This document shows positions 1-7,591 of a stretch of 22,610 nucleotides of DNA, one piece after another. The stretch is from the NCBI GenBank assembly GCA_035555595.1, contig DATMGK010000050.1, forward strand, positions 1-22,610. Reading direction: 5' to 3'. Below the pieces are notes generated by a model that saw nothing but the letters and a program-made list of their open reading frames with translations, did no database searches and was not told the origin of the DNA. Positions within the stretch are counted from its first letter, which is position 1; every line of letters begins with the position of its first letter. The stretch comes from Croceibacterium_A sp035555595 (lineage in GTDB: Bacteria > Pseudomonadota > Alphaproteobacteria > Sphingomonadales > Sphingomonadaceae). Both the position numbers and the translations under genes were made by a program.

Positions 1-63
1 CGCGCCGTTAGGCGACGGCGGGGGCCGGCGCCAGCGCAATTTGTTCTATCGTTAGCGAAGTTT

Positions 64-813
64 TCAACCAGCCCAGTCGCCAGCCAGCCCCATCCACAGC
101 GCGGCGGCGGCAATGGCCGCAGTTTCGCCCCGCAGGATACGGGGGCCGAGCGTGATCGGGCGAGCCTGCGGCAAAGCGCGGATCGCCTGACGCTCCGCAT
201 CGTCAAAGCCGCCTTCGGGGCCGATCAGCAGCGCCACCGGGCCGGTGTGGGCGGTGAAAGCGGCGGCGGCGGGCGCCCCGCCCTGTTCGTCCGCGAAGAA
301 CAGGGCGCGATCCGCGGGCCATGACTTCAGCAGAGTGTCCAGCTTCACCGGGTCGGCCAGTTGCGGCAGAGCGGTGCGGGCGCACTGTTCGGCAGCCTCC
401 ACCACAATCGTACGGGCGCGATCGAGGTTGAGTTTGTCAGCCACGCAGCGGCGCGTGAGGACGGGCGCGATACGGCCGACGCCCAGTTCGCTGGCCTTTT
501 CCAGCACCAGATCGAAGCGGTCTTTCTTCAACAGCGCGGGGCAGAGCCAGAAATCGGGCACGGGTTCTCGTTCGCGCAAATGATCGACTGGCTGGAGAGT
601 GACCTGGCGCTTGTCCACAGCGGCCACTTTGGCAGCCCATTCGCCAGTGATATCATCACATAATATCACTATATCACCCAGCCCGATCCGCATTACTCGC
701 GAGAGGTAATGAGCTTGTGGGCCGTCGAGGTGGACCTGAACATCCGGAGCGATCGATCCGGCTACGAACAGGCGCGGTGCGCTGCGCGGGGGCCAGGCGG
801 GAGTGGCGGGCAT
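64..813 (-). CDS. rsmE: 16S rRNA (uracil(1498)-N(3))-methyltransferase RsmE
   Basis: RsmE methylates N3 of U1498 in 16S rRNA using S-adenosylmethionine and acts on the 30S subunit in the cytoplasm. The 249-residue protein has the family's usual length. An N-terminal PUA-like part (about 15-75, with 'HYLSRVMRIGLGD') is followed by a SPOUT methyltransferase domain. SPOUT landmarks are 'KASELGVGRIAPVLTRR' (about 106-122), the knot motif IGPEGGF (about 197-203) and the terminal 'LGPRILRGETAAIAA', which forms the cofactor pocket. The ATG start leaves 38 bases to the divergent ubiA start, so the two promoters must be packed in or overlap the coding regions. Nothing recognisable lies in the 63 bases downstream. 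Family assignment is secure. Confidence 0.96.
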   Translation of the reverse strand: MPATPAWPPRSAPRLFVAGSIAPDVQVHLDGPQAHYLSRVMRIGLGDIVILCDDITGEWAAKVAAVDKRQVTLQPVDHLREREPVPDFWLCPALLKKDRFDLVLEKASELGVGRIAPVLTRRCVADKLNLDRARTIVVEAAEQCARTALPQLADPVKLDTLLKSWPADRALFFADEQGGAPAAAAFTAHTGPVALLIGPEGGFDDAERQAIRALPQARPITLGPRILRGETAAIAAAALWMGLAGDWAG

Positions 814-851
814 GGCTGGTCACTATCCGCCCACGCCGCTAGGACGCAAGC

Positions 852-1754
852 ATGACGCAAGCCATCGTACCCGACAGCGAGCATCGCGGTATCATCGCCC
901 GGCTGCCACGGCGGCTGGCCGACTTCGCGCTGCTGGCCCGATTTGACCGGCCTATCGGTTGGTGGCTGCTGTTCTGGCCCTGCGCCTGGGGCGTGTGGCT
1001 GGCGGGCGCGGGCGTGCAATGGCAACTGATGCTGTGGATGCTGCTGGGCGCGGTGGCGATGCGCGGCGCGGGCTGCGTCTATAACGATATAGTTGACGCC
1101 GATCTGGATCGGAAGGTCGCGCGCACCGCCGAACGCCCGGTGGCGAGCGGGCGGGTGAGCCGCAAGGCGGCGTGGATCTGGCTGCTGGCGCTGTGCGGGG
1201 TGGGGCTGGTGGTGCTGCTGCAACTGAGGTGGCAGGCGCAGCTTGTCGCGCTGGGCAGCCTTGCCCTGATCGCCGCCTATCCGTTCATGAAGCGAATCAC
1301 ATGGTGGCCGCAGGCGTGGCTGGGCCTCGTCTTCACATGGGGCGCGCTGGTGGGATGGACGGCGCTGCGGGGCGACCGGCTGGAGGTGATAGCCGCGCTT
1401 TATGCCGGGTCGATCTTCTGGTGCATCGGATACGACACGATCTACGCCCTGCAGGACCGGGAGGACGACGCGCTGGCGGGCATCCGGTCAAGCGCGCTGC
1501 GCCTTGGCGAGAATGTGCGCGGGGGTGTGCTGGCGTTCTACGGGCTGGCGCTGGCGCTGTGGGCGCTGGCGTTCTGGCTGCTGCGGGAAGACTGGATCGC
1601 CCTGTTGGCGCTGATCCCTGCCGCCGGGCATCTGCTGTGGCAGGCCCTGACGCTGAATCCAGCCGATCCGGCCAATCCGCTGGATCGGTTCAGATCGAAT
1701 CGTTTTGCCGGGCTGCTGGTTGCCGCCGCCTGTCTGGTGGTCGGCAACGCCTGA
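852..1754 (+). CDS. ubiA: 4-hydroxybenzoate polyprenyltransferase UbiA
   Basis: UbiA attaches the polyprenyl tail to 4-hydroxybenzoate, the membrane-committing step of ubiquinone synthesis. The 300-residue protein is strongly hydrophobic, with about eight to nine membrane segments. Both Mg-diphosphate-binding aspartate motifs are present: N78-D79-x2-D82-x3-D86 (NDIVDADLD) and D195...D202-x3-D206 (YDTIYALQDREDD). 'RPVASGRVS' follows the first motif, as in characterised UbiA proteins. The ATG at 852 gives the expected short cytosolic N-terminus. It is divergent from rsmE and ends 15 bases before the convergent BamB-like gene. A paralogous UbiA-type prenyltransferase is the only real alternative; length and motifs favour UbiA. 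Confidence 0.95.
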   Translation: MTQAIVPDSEHRGIIARLPRRLADFALLARFDRPIGWWLLFWPCAWGVWLAGAGVQWQLMLWMLLGAVAMRGAGCVYNDIVDADLDRKVARTAERPVASGRVSRKAAWIWLLALCGVGLVVLLQLRWQAQLVALGSLALIAAYPFMKRITWWPQAWLGLVFTWGALVGWTALRGDRLEVIAALYAGSIFWCIGYDTIYALQDREDDALAGIRSSALRLGENVRGGVLAFYGLALALWALAFWLLREDWIALLALIPAAGHLLWQALTLNPADPANPLDRFRSNRFAGLLVAAACLVVGNA

Positions 1755-1769
1755 CGGACGAGGGCCGAA

Positions 1770-3122
1770 TTACCGCCAAGCGGTGATGCGGCCCCGGTCA
1801 TCCAGAATGTAGAGAGTGTTGCCCGCGACGATCGGGGGCAGCGACACCGACTCCTTCAGATCGGTGAACGGCGCCACGGACCCGTCGGTCACATCGGCCG
1901 ACTTCACTTCACCTTCAGAGCTGGCGATCCACAGGCGGCCGTTGGCCAGAACCGGACCGGTCCAGAAGATCGGGCCAGTCTTGTTCTTCTCGTTCCGCCA
2001 CTGGGCAAGCTGGGTGACCCAGCGCACGCGGCCGGTGGCACGGGCGATGGCGAGCAGGCGCGCATCGTCCGTCAGGGTGAAAATCCATTCCCCGGCAATA
2101 ACCGGCGTGGAAATACCCGCGAGGCTGAGTTCCCAGATGCGCTGGCCGGTCAACAACTCATAGGCAGCCATGCGGCCACCCTGCCCCAGCGCATAGACGC
2201 GGCCGTTGTCGATAATCGGATCGGCATCGATATCCGTCAGGGCGCCGACCTGCGTGGAGATAGAGGTGCGCGCCAGTGCGTCAGACCACAAGTTGCGGCC
2301 GTTTTCGTAGCGATAGGCCACGAGTTCGCCGGACGAGTAACCGGCAATCACCGTGCCCTGCCCTGCTGCCGGGGCGGCCACGCCGAACACGCCGGAAGAG
2401 GCGGTAGCGGCAGCGTCGCTCCAGATCGGCGCGCCGTTGGTGACGTTGAGCGCGTGGATCTGGTTATCCTGCGTCATCACATAGACAGCGTTGAAGGCGA
2501 TAGTGGGCGATCCGCGCAGAGGGCCGGCTGGCTTGACGCGCCACAGCTGATTCCCACTCTGCGCGTCGAGTGCGAGCACATCGCCCGCACCGCTGGTTAC
2601 ATATACCTTGCCATCGGCGTAGCTGGCGCCGCCGCCGAAATTGGCATCGCGAAGTTCGCGCGCGACATCGACCTGATGTGTCCAACGACGCGCGCCGGTG
2701 GCGGCATCGAACGCGTGGACCTGCCCATCGGAATCGACCGCGAACAGCATGCCGCCCCCGACAACCGGAGCTGCGGCAAGGCGGCGACGTACGCTGCTGC
2801 CGGGAATACTGGCGGTCCAGACCCGCGTGGGCGCAGCACTCAGCGTCAGGTGGCCGGTAGACTTGGCCGCGTTGCCGCCAGCCTGCGGCCAGTCGGCATT
2901 TGTCTGCGCGGCAGGCACGACCACGGCGACGCTTGCCAGCGCGGGATCAGGCTTGATCTCACTGGAAATGCGCGAGAGCACCGGAGTGCGGTTGCCGACA
3001 GTGGGCGTAGTCGGCTTGTTGCCGCCACCGCCAAGAGCGCCACATGCGGCAAGGCTGGCCGCGAGAACGGGCAGCAGGGCAAGCCGGGCCCGGTTGGGAC
3101 GGCGGCGCAGATACGAATCCAT
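1770..3122 (-). CDS. bamB: Outer membrane assembly lipoprotein, BamB-like PQQ beta-propeller
   Basis: This is probably the BamB subunit of the BAM complex, which scaffolds insertion of beta-barrel proteins into the outer membrane. The 450-residue protein starts with a basic N-terminus, a hydrophobic signal and a lipobox (S-L-A-A-C) whose acylated Cys is residue 27. Repeated PQQ/WD-like blades follow, visible as 'G.V.ALDAQSGNQLWRV', 'HALNVTNGAPIW', 'LVAYRYENGRNLWSD', 'MAAYELLTGQRIWEL' and 'LLAIARATGRVRWVTQ'. It is about 60 residues longer than E. coli BamB, mainly from a low-complexity linker after the signal. It lies 27 bases downstream of a YfgM-type gene, the arrangement known from many proteobacteria. 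The usual next gene, der, is absent; ubiA is convergent instead. Confidence 0.88.
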   Translation of the reverse strand: MDSYLRRRPNRARLALLPVLAASLAACGALGGGGNKPTTPTVGNRTPVLSRISSEIKPDPALASVAVVVPAAQTNADWPQAGGNAAKSTGHLTLSAAPTRVWTASIPGSSVRRRLAAAPVVGGGMLFAVDSDGQVHAFDAATGARRWTHQVDVARELRDANFGGGASYADGKVYVTSGAGDVLALDAQSGNQLWRVKPAGPLRGSPTIAFNAVYVMTQDNQIHALNVTNGAPIWSDAAATASSGVFGVAAPAAGQGTVIAGYSSGELVAYRYENGRNLWSDALARTSISTQVGALTDIDADPIIDNGRVYALGQGGRMAAYELLTGQRIWELSLAGISTPVIAGEWIFTLTDDARLLAIARATGRVRWVTQLAQWRNEKNKTGPIFWTGPVLANGRLWIASSEGEVKSADVTDGSVAPFTDLKESVSLPPIVAGNTLYILDDRGRITAWR

Positions 3123-3149
3123 CAGGCGATCATCCTCATTGCGCAGGCC

Positions 3150-3932
3150 TTATTGAGCGGCGGGCGGCAGGTCGGCGGTTTCACCGCCCATTTCCGCCAA
3201 AGTCTTGTCCACATCGCCCACGGCGTCATAGCCAAGCAGGCCAGCGAGCTGCCGCGTGCGCGAACGCAGCGTCTGCGGCACTTGTTCATCCTTGGCGATG
3301 GACGCGAACAGCGGCCCCGCCAGATCTTCCTTACCCTGTGCAAGGTAGGCCATGCCCACCAGTTCGCCAGCACTGCCGAACCATGCGTTGCCCGGCGTCG
3401 CCAGCGGCTTCAGCCGGTCAATGACCTGCTGCGGCTGCAACTGTTCGAACTGCACGGCGACCACGCGCACCGTGGCGAGATCGCGATAGGCCTGCGGGGC
3501 GCCGGAATCGGCCGCGATTTCCTCCAGCAGCTTCACCGCGTCATCCCGCCGGTTTTCGCGCAGCGCGATGGCGGCGCGGGTGAGGCGGGCGGATGCGCCG
3601 GTGGCATCGCCATTCTGGGCCAGAGCGGCCAGCTGTTCATCGGCCTGCTTGATCTGTCCGGCTTCCAGCCGGTCCAGCGCCGTCACGAATTCTTCCGACT
3701 TCGCCTCCAGCCCGGATTCCTTGTGGTCAGACCACAGCAGCCAACCACCGAACGCAGCGAGCAAAAGCAGCACGCCTGCGCCGATCTTTATGCCATGGTC
3801 CCTGATCAGCGTGCTGACCTCGTCCTGACGGACAGCTTCGTCCACCTCACGCATCAGCGCGCCTTGTTCGGCCGCTTCAAGCTGGGCGCGTTGCCGGGTG
3901 CGGGTATCTTCGGAATCGGGTTTGAGGGCCAC
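3150..3932 (-). CDS. YfgM-like membrane-anchored tetratricopeptide protein
   Basis: The family is linked to SecYEG and periplasmic chaperones, assisting envelope protein biogenesis; here that role is inferred. The 260-residue protein has a charged cytosolic N-terminus (1-46, containing 'REVDEAVRQDEVSTLIRDHG'), one membrane helix at about 47-67 and a periplasmic Ala/Gln-rich helical region with TPR_21-like repeats ('LRENRRDDAVKLLEEIAADSGAPQAYRDLATVR'). The start is GTG at 3932 and is the only start that preserves the N-terminal charged block. It is 27 bases upstream of the BamB-like gene on the same strand, so the two are probably cotranscribed. The 125 bases upstream (3933-4057) hold no gene I can see. 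Confidence 0.82.
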   Translation of the reverse strand: MALKPDSEDTRTRQRAQLEAAEQGALMREVDEAVRQDEVSTLIRDHGIKIGAGVLLLLAAFGGWLLWSDHKESGLEAKSEEFVTALDRLEAGQIKQADEQLAALAQNGDATGASARLTRAAIALRENRRDDAVKLLEEIAADSGAPQAYRDLATVRVVAVQFEQLQPQQVIDRLKPLATPGNAWFGSAGELVGMAYLAQGKEDLAGPLFASIAKDEQVPQTLRSRTRQLAGLLGYDAVGDVDKTLAEMGGETADLPPAAQ

Positions 3933-4057
3933 TATGGGTCGCTTCTGGTGCTGTTATCCGGTCGAGGCGCTGTTAGGCGGTGCGCCAAGCCATTTCAATT
4001 GCCAAGGTAGAGCCTGTCCCCGCCAGCGTGAACAACCGATGAAGACCGGGAGCAGCA

Positions 4058-5200
4058 TCAGGCCGGTTTTTTGAGGCCGATCATGGCGCGATAGAGCGCG
4101 CCATAACGTTCCGCCATGGTCGCTTCATCATATTCGGCACGGGCTTTCTGGCGATTGGCTTCCCCTAGGCGGCGGCGCAGGGCCGGGTCGGCGGCAAGAC
4201 GCTGCAACGACTGACCAAGCTCCGCTTCGTCACCCGGCGCGGCAAGGAACGGGCCGTTATCGCTGGCAATCATCGATCCGACATCCCCGGCCCGCATGGC
4301 AGCGACCGGCAGGCTGGCGGCCATCGCCTGCACCAGTGATACCGGAGACTGCGCGACGCGCGCGGACGATGCGAAAATATCGAACAGGCCGATAACCCGC
4401 GCGGGATCAGCGAAAGCGCCGGGCAGGTGAACGCGATCTTCCAGGCCCAGCGTTTCCGCCTGCGCGAGTATCGCGGCGCGTTCTGGCCCATCCCCCGCTA
4501 TCACCAGTTGCCAGGGTTCCGGCAAAGCGGCGAACGCGCGGACGAGTGCGGGAAGATCATCCCCCTTGCGTAATGCGGACAGCGTGCCGACCCACAGTTC
4601 GCCCGGCCGCTTCATCAGCCGGGGGAAGGCATCGCGCTTCGGCTTGCGGGCATAGGCGATGGAATCGATGCCATCGGGAATCAGCCGCACGCGCGAACGC
4701 GGTTGCTGCCAGCTTTCCAGCGCCACCCGTTCAAGCGCGCGAGAAGGCACGACGAGCGCCGCGCTGCGGCCCAGAGCAATGCGGCGATAGAGCGTGCGTG
4801 TGCGTTTCAGCGTGCCGGTATCGTCATCATCGAAGCCCTGTTCGTGATGGATCAGCGGCGCCAGCTTGTAGACGTCGGCGAACAGGGTGTGCGCCATGGC
4901 CGCATCGATCGCCCCCCAGCCGTAAGTGCAGACGAGGTCGTAACCCGCCATGGCCTGCGCCAGCCGCTTCAGCCGCCCGGGAAGCGGCTTGCCCGCCAGC
5001 GAGGGAAACACGGGCCAGCTGACGGTGCGCTTCGGATCGATCAGCGAGGCAGCCCCGCGCCTGACGAGATCGCCGGAAACCACCGCGTGATCGGCCTGCG
5101 TGAAGGCATTTATCAGCCGCACACAGCGCAGTTCCGCCACCCTACGATCGAACGCGGCGTGGATATGCAGGATGCGCGGGCGGCGCTCTGCCCCGGTCAT
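4058..5200 (-). CDS. GT4-type glycosyltransferase with degenerate E-x7-E motif
   Basis: A GT-B fold retaining glycosyltransferase of the GT4 class (380 residues). The N-domain begins 'PRILHIHAAFDRRVAELRCVRLINAF'. The C-domain has 'ELWVGTLSALRKGDDLPALVRAF' (201-223), 'LVIAGDGPERAAI' (232-244) and 'PVSLVQAMAASLPVAA' (286-301). A much longer reading frame exists upstream, but the ATG at 5200 is preferred: it overlaps the stop of the preceding hydrolase as ATGA and leaves a normal N-terminal beta strand. The donor-binding E-x7-E motif reads A283-x7-Q291, so both glutamates are replaced, which I checked in the nucleotides. Donor and acceptor are unknown. It may use an altered chemistry or donor site, or be inactive. 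Confidence 0.87.
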   Translation of the reverse strand: MTGAERRPRILHIHAAFDRRVAELRCVRLINAFTQADHAVVSGDLVRRGAASLIDPKRTVSWPVFPSLAGKPLPGRLKRLAQAMAGYDLVCTYGWGAIDAAMAHTLFADVYKLAPLIHHEQGFDDDDTGTLKRTRTLYRRIALGRSAALVVPSRALERVALESWQQPRSRVRLIPDGIDSIAYARKPKRDAFPRLMKRPGELWVGTLSALRKGDDLPALVRAFAALPEPWQLVIAGDGPERAAILAQAETLGLEDRVHLPGAFADPARVIGLFDIFASSARVAQSPVSLVQAMAASLPVAAMRAGDVGSMIASDNGPFLAAPGDEAELGQSLQRLAADPALRRRLGEANRQKARAEYDEATMAERYGALYRAMIGLKKPA

Positions 5201-6063
5201 GCCACTTGCGCCAGCAGGCGGGCGATCGCGGCCTGAACCGGCGGTTCTTCCAGCGTCGGCGCGTGGCCAGTGCGGGGCACGGTGATGGCCTCCATCCCCG
5301 GAACCTCCCGCTCCATCCGTTTCAGCGTTCGCGCGGAAAGGATGTCGGACGATTCGCCCCGGATGGCCAATAGCGGGCGCCCCGCCAGAGCGCGGAAGGC
5401 GGGCCACATGTCGAACGAGGGGGCGGTAATGTCCGCCTGATGAATCGGTTCGGCGATCCGCATGTCGTAATCGAACACGATGCGCCCGTTACCGCTGACC
5501 GCCAGCCAGCGCTTGGCGATCCGCAGCCAGTCGGCGATCGCGAAATCGGGATAAATCGCGCCCGCCTGATCCCGCAGTGCACGGGCGGCGTGCATCCATG
5601 TAGGGAAGCTGCGCCCCTGCCCCACGTAGTCACGGATACGGGCGAGCCCTTTCGCTTCCACATCCGGGCCGATGTCGTTGAGCACCGCCGCCGCGATCCG
5701 ATCCGGCGATTGCGCGGCGAGCAACATGGTGACTATTCCGCCCAGCGACGTGCCGAGGGCGACCACGCGATCGATCCCGACACTGTCGAGCAGAGCGATA
5801 ACGTCAGCCACATATTGCACCGGGTTATAGCTGGCGGAATCCTTCGCATAATCGCTTTGCCCGCGCCCGCGCAAATCCGCGCAGATAACGCGCCAATCCC
5901 CTGCAAATACCTGCACAACAGGCTCAAAATCACGCGCATTGCGGGTGAGGCCGGGCAGGCACAGGATCGGCGGACGCCAGTCTGGCCCTGGATAGTCCCG
6001 GTATCGCAGCGTCAACGCGTCGCTGCTGGCCCATTCGCCTTCGCTGTAGGCCAAGTCTGCCAT
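5197..6063 (-). CDS. Alpha/beta-fold hydrolase
   Basis: A 288-residue alpha/beta hydrolase. Visible landmarks are the oxyanion-hole strand 'PPILCLPGLTRNARDF' (31-46), 'VICADLRGRGQSD' (59-71), the nucleophile elbow G-T-S106-L-G-G, a probable acid D240 ('IRGESSDILS') and catalytic H267 ('VPRTGHAPTLEEP'). The complete Ser-Asp-His set suggests an active esterase, lipase or lactonase; the substrate cannot be read from sequence. No signal peptide is seen, so it is probably cytoplasmic. Its TGA stop overlaps the ATG of the following glycosyltransferase by four bases, indicating translational coupling. It is divergent from selO with 62 bases between starts. Confidence 0.9.
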   Translation of the reverse strand: MADLAYSEGEWASSDALTLRYRDYPGPDWRPPILCLPGLTRNARDFEPVVQVFAGDWRVICADLRGRGQSDYAKDSASYNPVQYVADVIALLDSVGIDRVVALGTSLGGIVTMLLAAQSPDRIAAAVLNDIGPDVEAKGLARIRDYVGQGRSFPTWMHAARALRDQAGAIYPDFAIADWLRIAKRWLAVSGNGRIVFDYDMRIAEPIHQADITAPSFDMWPAFRALAGRPLLAIRGESSDILSARTLKRMEREVPGMEAITVPRTGHAPTLEEPPVQAAIARLLAQVA

Positions 6064-6125
6064 TACCCCGTCCGGATTTCCGCTGCGCCTTGTGCGCGTG
6101 CTTGTGAACGCCCACTAATGGTCAG

Positions 6126-7538
6126 ATGCGCGCCGAACCGCAAGACGCCCCCTATCGCCCCGATCCGAAGATCCTGTCGCTGGCCCCATGGCTGGGCGAT
6201 GCTGTGGAACCTGCTGATTTTCCAGAGACGGAACTACGCTTCCGCAATCGCAGGTGGGACAAGGCGGTGGGCCTCGGCACGCTGACGGACGCGCAATGGG
6301 TGCGGCACATGGCGCGGTTCGATCCGTTGCCGGACAACATGCCGCACCCGCTGGCACTGCGATATCACGGGCACCAGTTCCGCGTTTACAACCCAGAAAT
6401 AGGCGACGGACGGGGATTCACCTTTGCCCAGCTTCGCGATGGCGCTGGCCGCCTGCTCGATCTGGGGACCAAGGGCAGCGGACTGACGCCCTATAGCCGC
6501 ACGGCGGACGGGCGGCTGACGCTGAAAGGCGCGGTGCGGGAAATCCTGGCGACCGAGATGCTGGAGGCGCTGGGCGTCTATACGTCCAAGACGTTCTCCG
6601 TAGTCGAAACCGGGGAGGAACTGGTGCGGGGGGACGAGCCCTCTCCCACGCGATCAGCCGTGTTGGTGCGCCTGAGCCATTCGCATATCCGCATCGGCAC
6701 TTTTCAGCGGCTCGCCGCGCTGGAGGAAGCCGGACACATGGCGGAGCTGGTCGATTACTGCCTGACGGAATTTCCCGGCCCTACCCCACCTGAAGATGCA
6801 CCGGGACGGGAGGAACCGGCCACTGTGCTGATGCATCAGGCTGTGGAGCGGCTGGCGGACCTTGCAGCCAGCTATATGGTCGCGGGGTTTGTCCACGGCG
6901 TGCTCAATTCCGACAACATGAACGTGACCGGGGAGAGTTTCGATTATGGCCCATGGCGCTGGCTGCCCACATGGGACCCGGCCTTCACGGCGGCCTATTT
7001 CGACCACGGCGGTCTCTATGCCTTTGGCCGACAGCCGGAGGCGATCCGCTGGAATCTGGCACAACTGGCGATTTCGCTGCGGCAACTGGTGGAAGCCCCT
7101 CCGCTGATCGCGGCGCTGGATCGCTTTCCAGCGCTCTATCACGCGGCGATGGCGCGGCGGTTCACCTGGCGGCTGGGCGTGGAAAGCCGTGGGTTGGAGG
7201 CCGACTTCGCCCTGATCGAAGCCGCCGAGCGGGTAATGCGTGAAGGGAAAATCGGGCCGGATGCGTTCTTCTTCACCCATCGCGGCGGACGCGGGGCGGA
7301 GGGTGAACTGGGAGAGGTGCTAACGGGCTATGCCACCCTCCCCTCTGACCATCCCTATTGGTCCGGCCCTGCGCCAGAGGCCATGCTGATCGACGAAGTA
7401 GAGGCGATCTGGGCAGCCATTGCGGAACGGGACGACTGGCAGCCGCTGGAAGCCAAAGTGGCCGCCCTGCGCGAGATGGGTCGCGCGCATGGCGAGGCGC
7501 CGGCACCTGCGGGCCATGCGCCGGGGTGGAATGGTTAA
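6126..7538 (+). CDS. selO: SelO/YdiU-family protein adenylyltransferase (pseudokinase fold), short C-terminal form
   Basis: SelO proteins have an inverted kinase fold and transfer AMP from ATP to Ser/Thr/Tyr of target proteins, linked to the redox response. The 470-residue protein shows G-H-Q-F (82-85), GDGRG (93-97), nucleotide-binding K116 in LGTKGSGLTPYSR, 'AVREILATEML' (136-146), 'RLSHSHIRIGTF' (182-193), and the active-site pair N-S-D-N (261-264) with D-Y-G-P (273-276). These match the E. coli and P. syringae catalytic motifs, so activity is expected. After about residue 400 it lacks the 'NP..VLRNWLAQ.AI' block and Cys-Ser-Ser end that I recall from E. coli SelO. ATG start; divergent from the hydrolase. 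Confidence 0.92.
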   Translation: MRAEPQDAPYRPDPKILSLAPWLGDAVEPADFPETELRFRNRRWDKAVGLGTLTDAQWVRHMARFDPLPDNMPHPLALRYHGHQFRVYNPEIGDGRGFTFAQLRDGAGRLLDLGTKGSGLTPYSRTADGRLTLKGAVREILATEMLEALGVYTSKTFSVVETGEELVRGDEPSPTRSAVLVRLSHSHIRIGTFQRLAALEEAGHMAELVDYCLTEFPGPTPPEDAPGREEPATVLMHQAVERLADLAASYMVAGFVHGVLNSDNMNVTGESFDYGPWRWLPTWDPAFTAAYFDHGGLYAFGRQPEAIRWNLAQLAISLRQLVEAPPLIAALDRFPALYHAAMARRFTWRLGVESRGLEADFALIEAAERVMREGKIGPDAFFFTHRGGRGAEGELGEVLTGYATLPSDHPYWSGPAPEAMLIDEVEAIWAAIAERDDWQPLEAKVAALREMGRAHGEAPAPAGHAPGWNG

Positions 7539-7591
7539 GGCCTAATCGCTATGTCCCCCACCACCACATAGCTGGATTGCCGTTTTCCATC

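Noticed and set aside
1..63. Possible end of another gene at the left edge
   Set aside because: No frame in this short stretch shows a recognisable protein or a start after rsmE, so nothing is claimed.
650..676. Three ATATCA copies in a short AT-rich patch
   Set aside because: They fall inside the conserved rsmE coding region with uneven spacing (13 and 8 bases) and are explained by Asp-Ile codons.
2454..4010. 518-codon open frame on the plus strand
   Set aside because: It lies antisense to the BamB-like and YfgM-like genes, whose products have clear signal, lipobox and repeat motifs. The translation is Arg/His/Gly-rich with no family pattern, as expected for a GC-rich shadow frame.
5201..5407. 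Longer N-terminus for the glycosyltransferase
   Set aside because: The extra 69 residues are the wrong frame of the hydrolase gene, and the ATGA overlap at 5197-5200 explains the start.
7358..7591. Longer N-terminus for AstD
   Set aside because: These codons run out of frame through the end of selO and have no resemblance to AstD.
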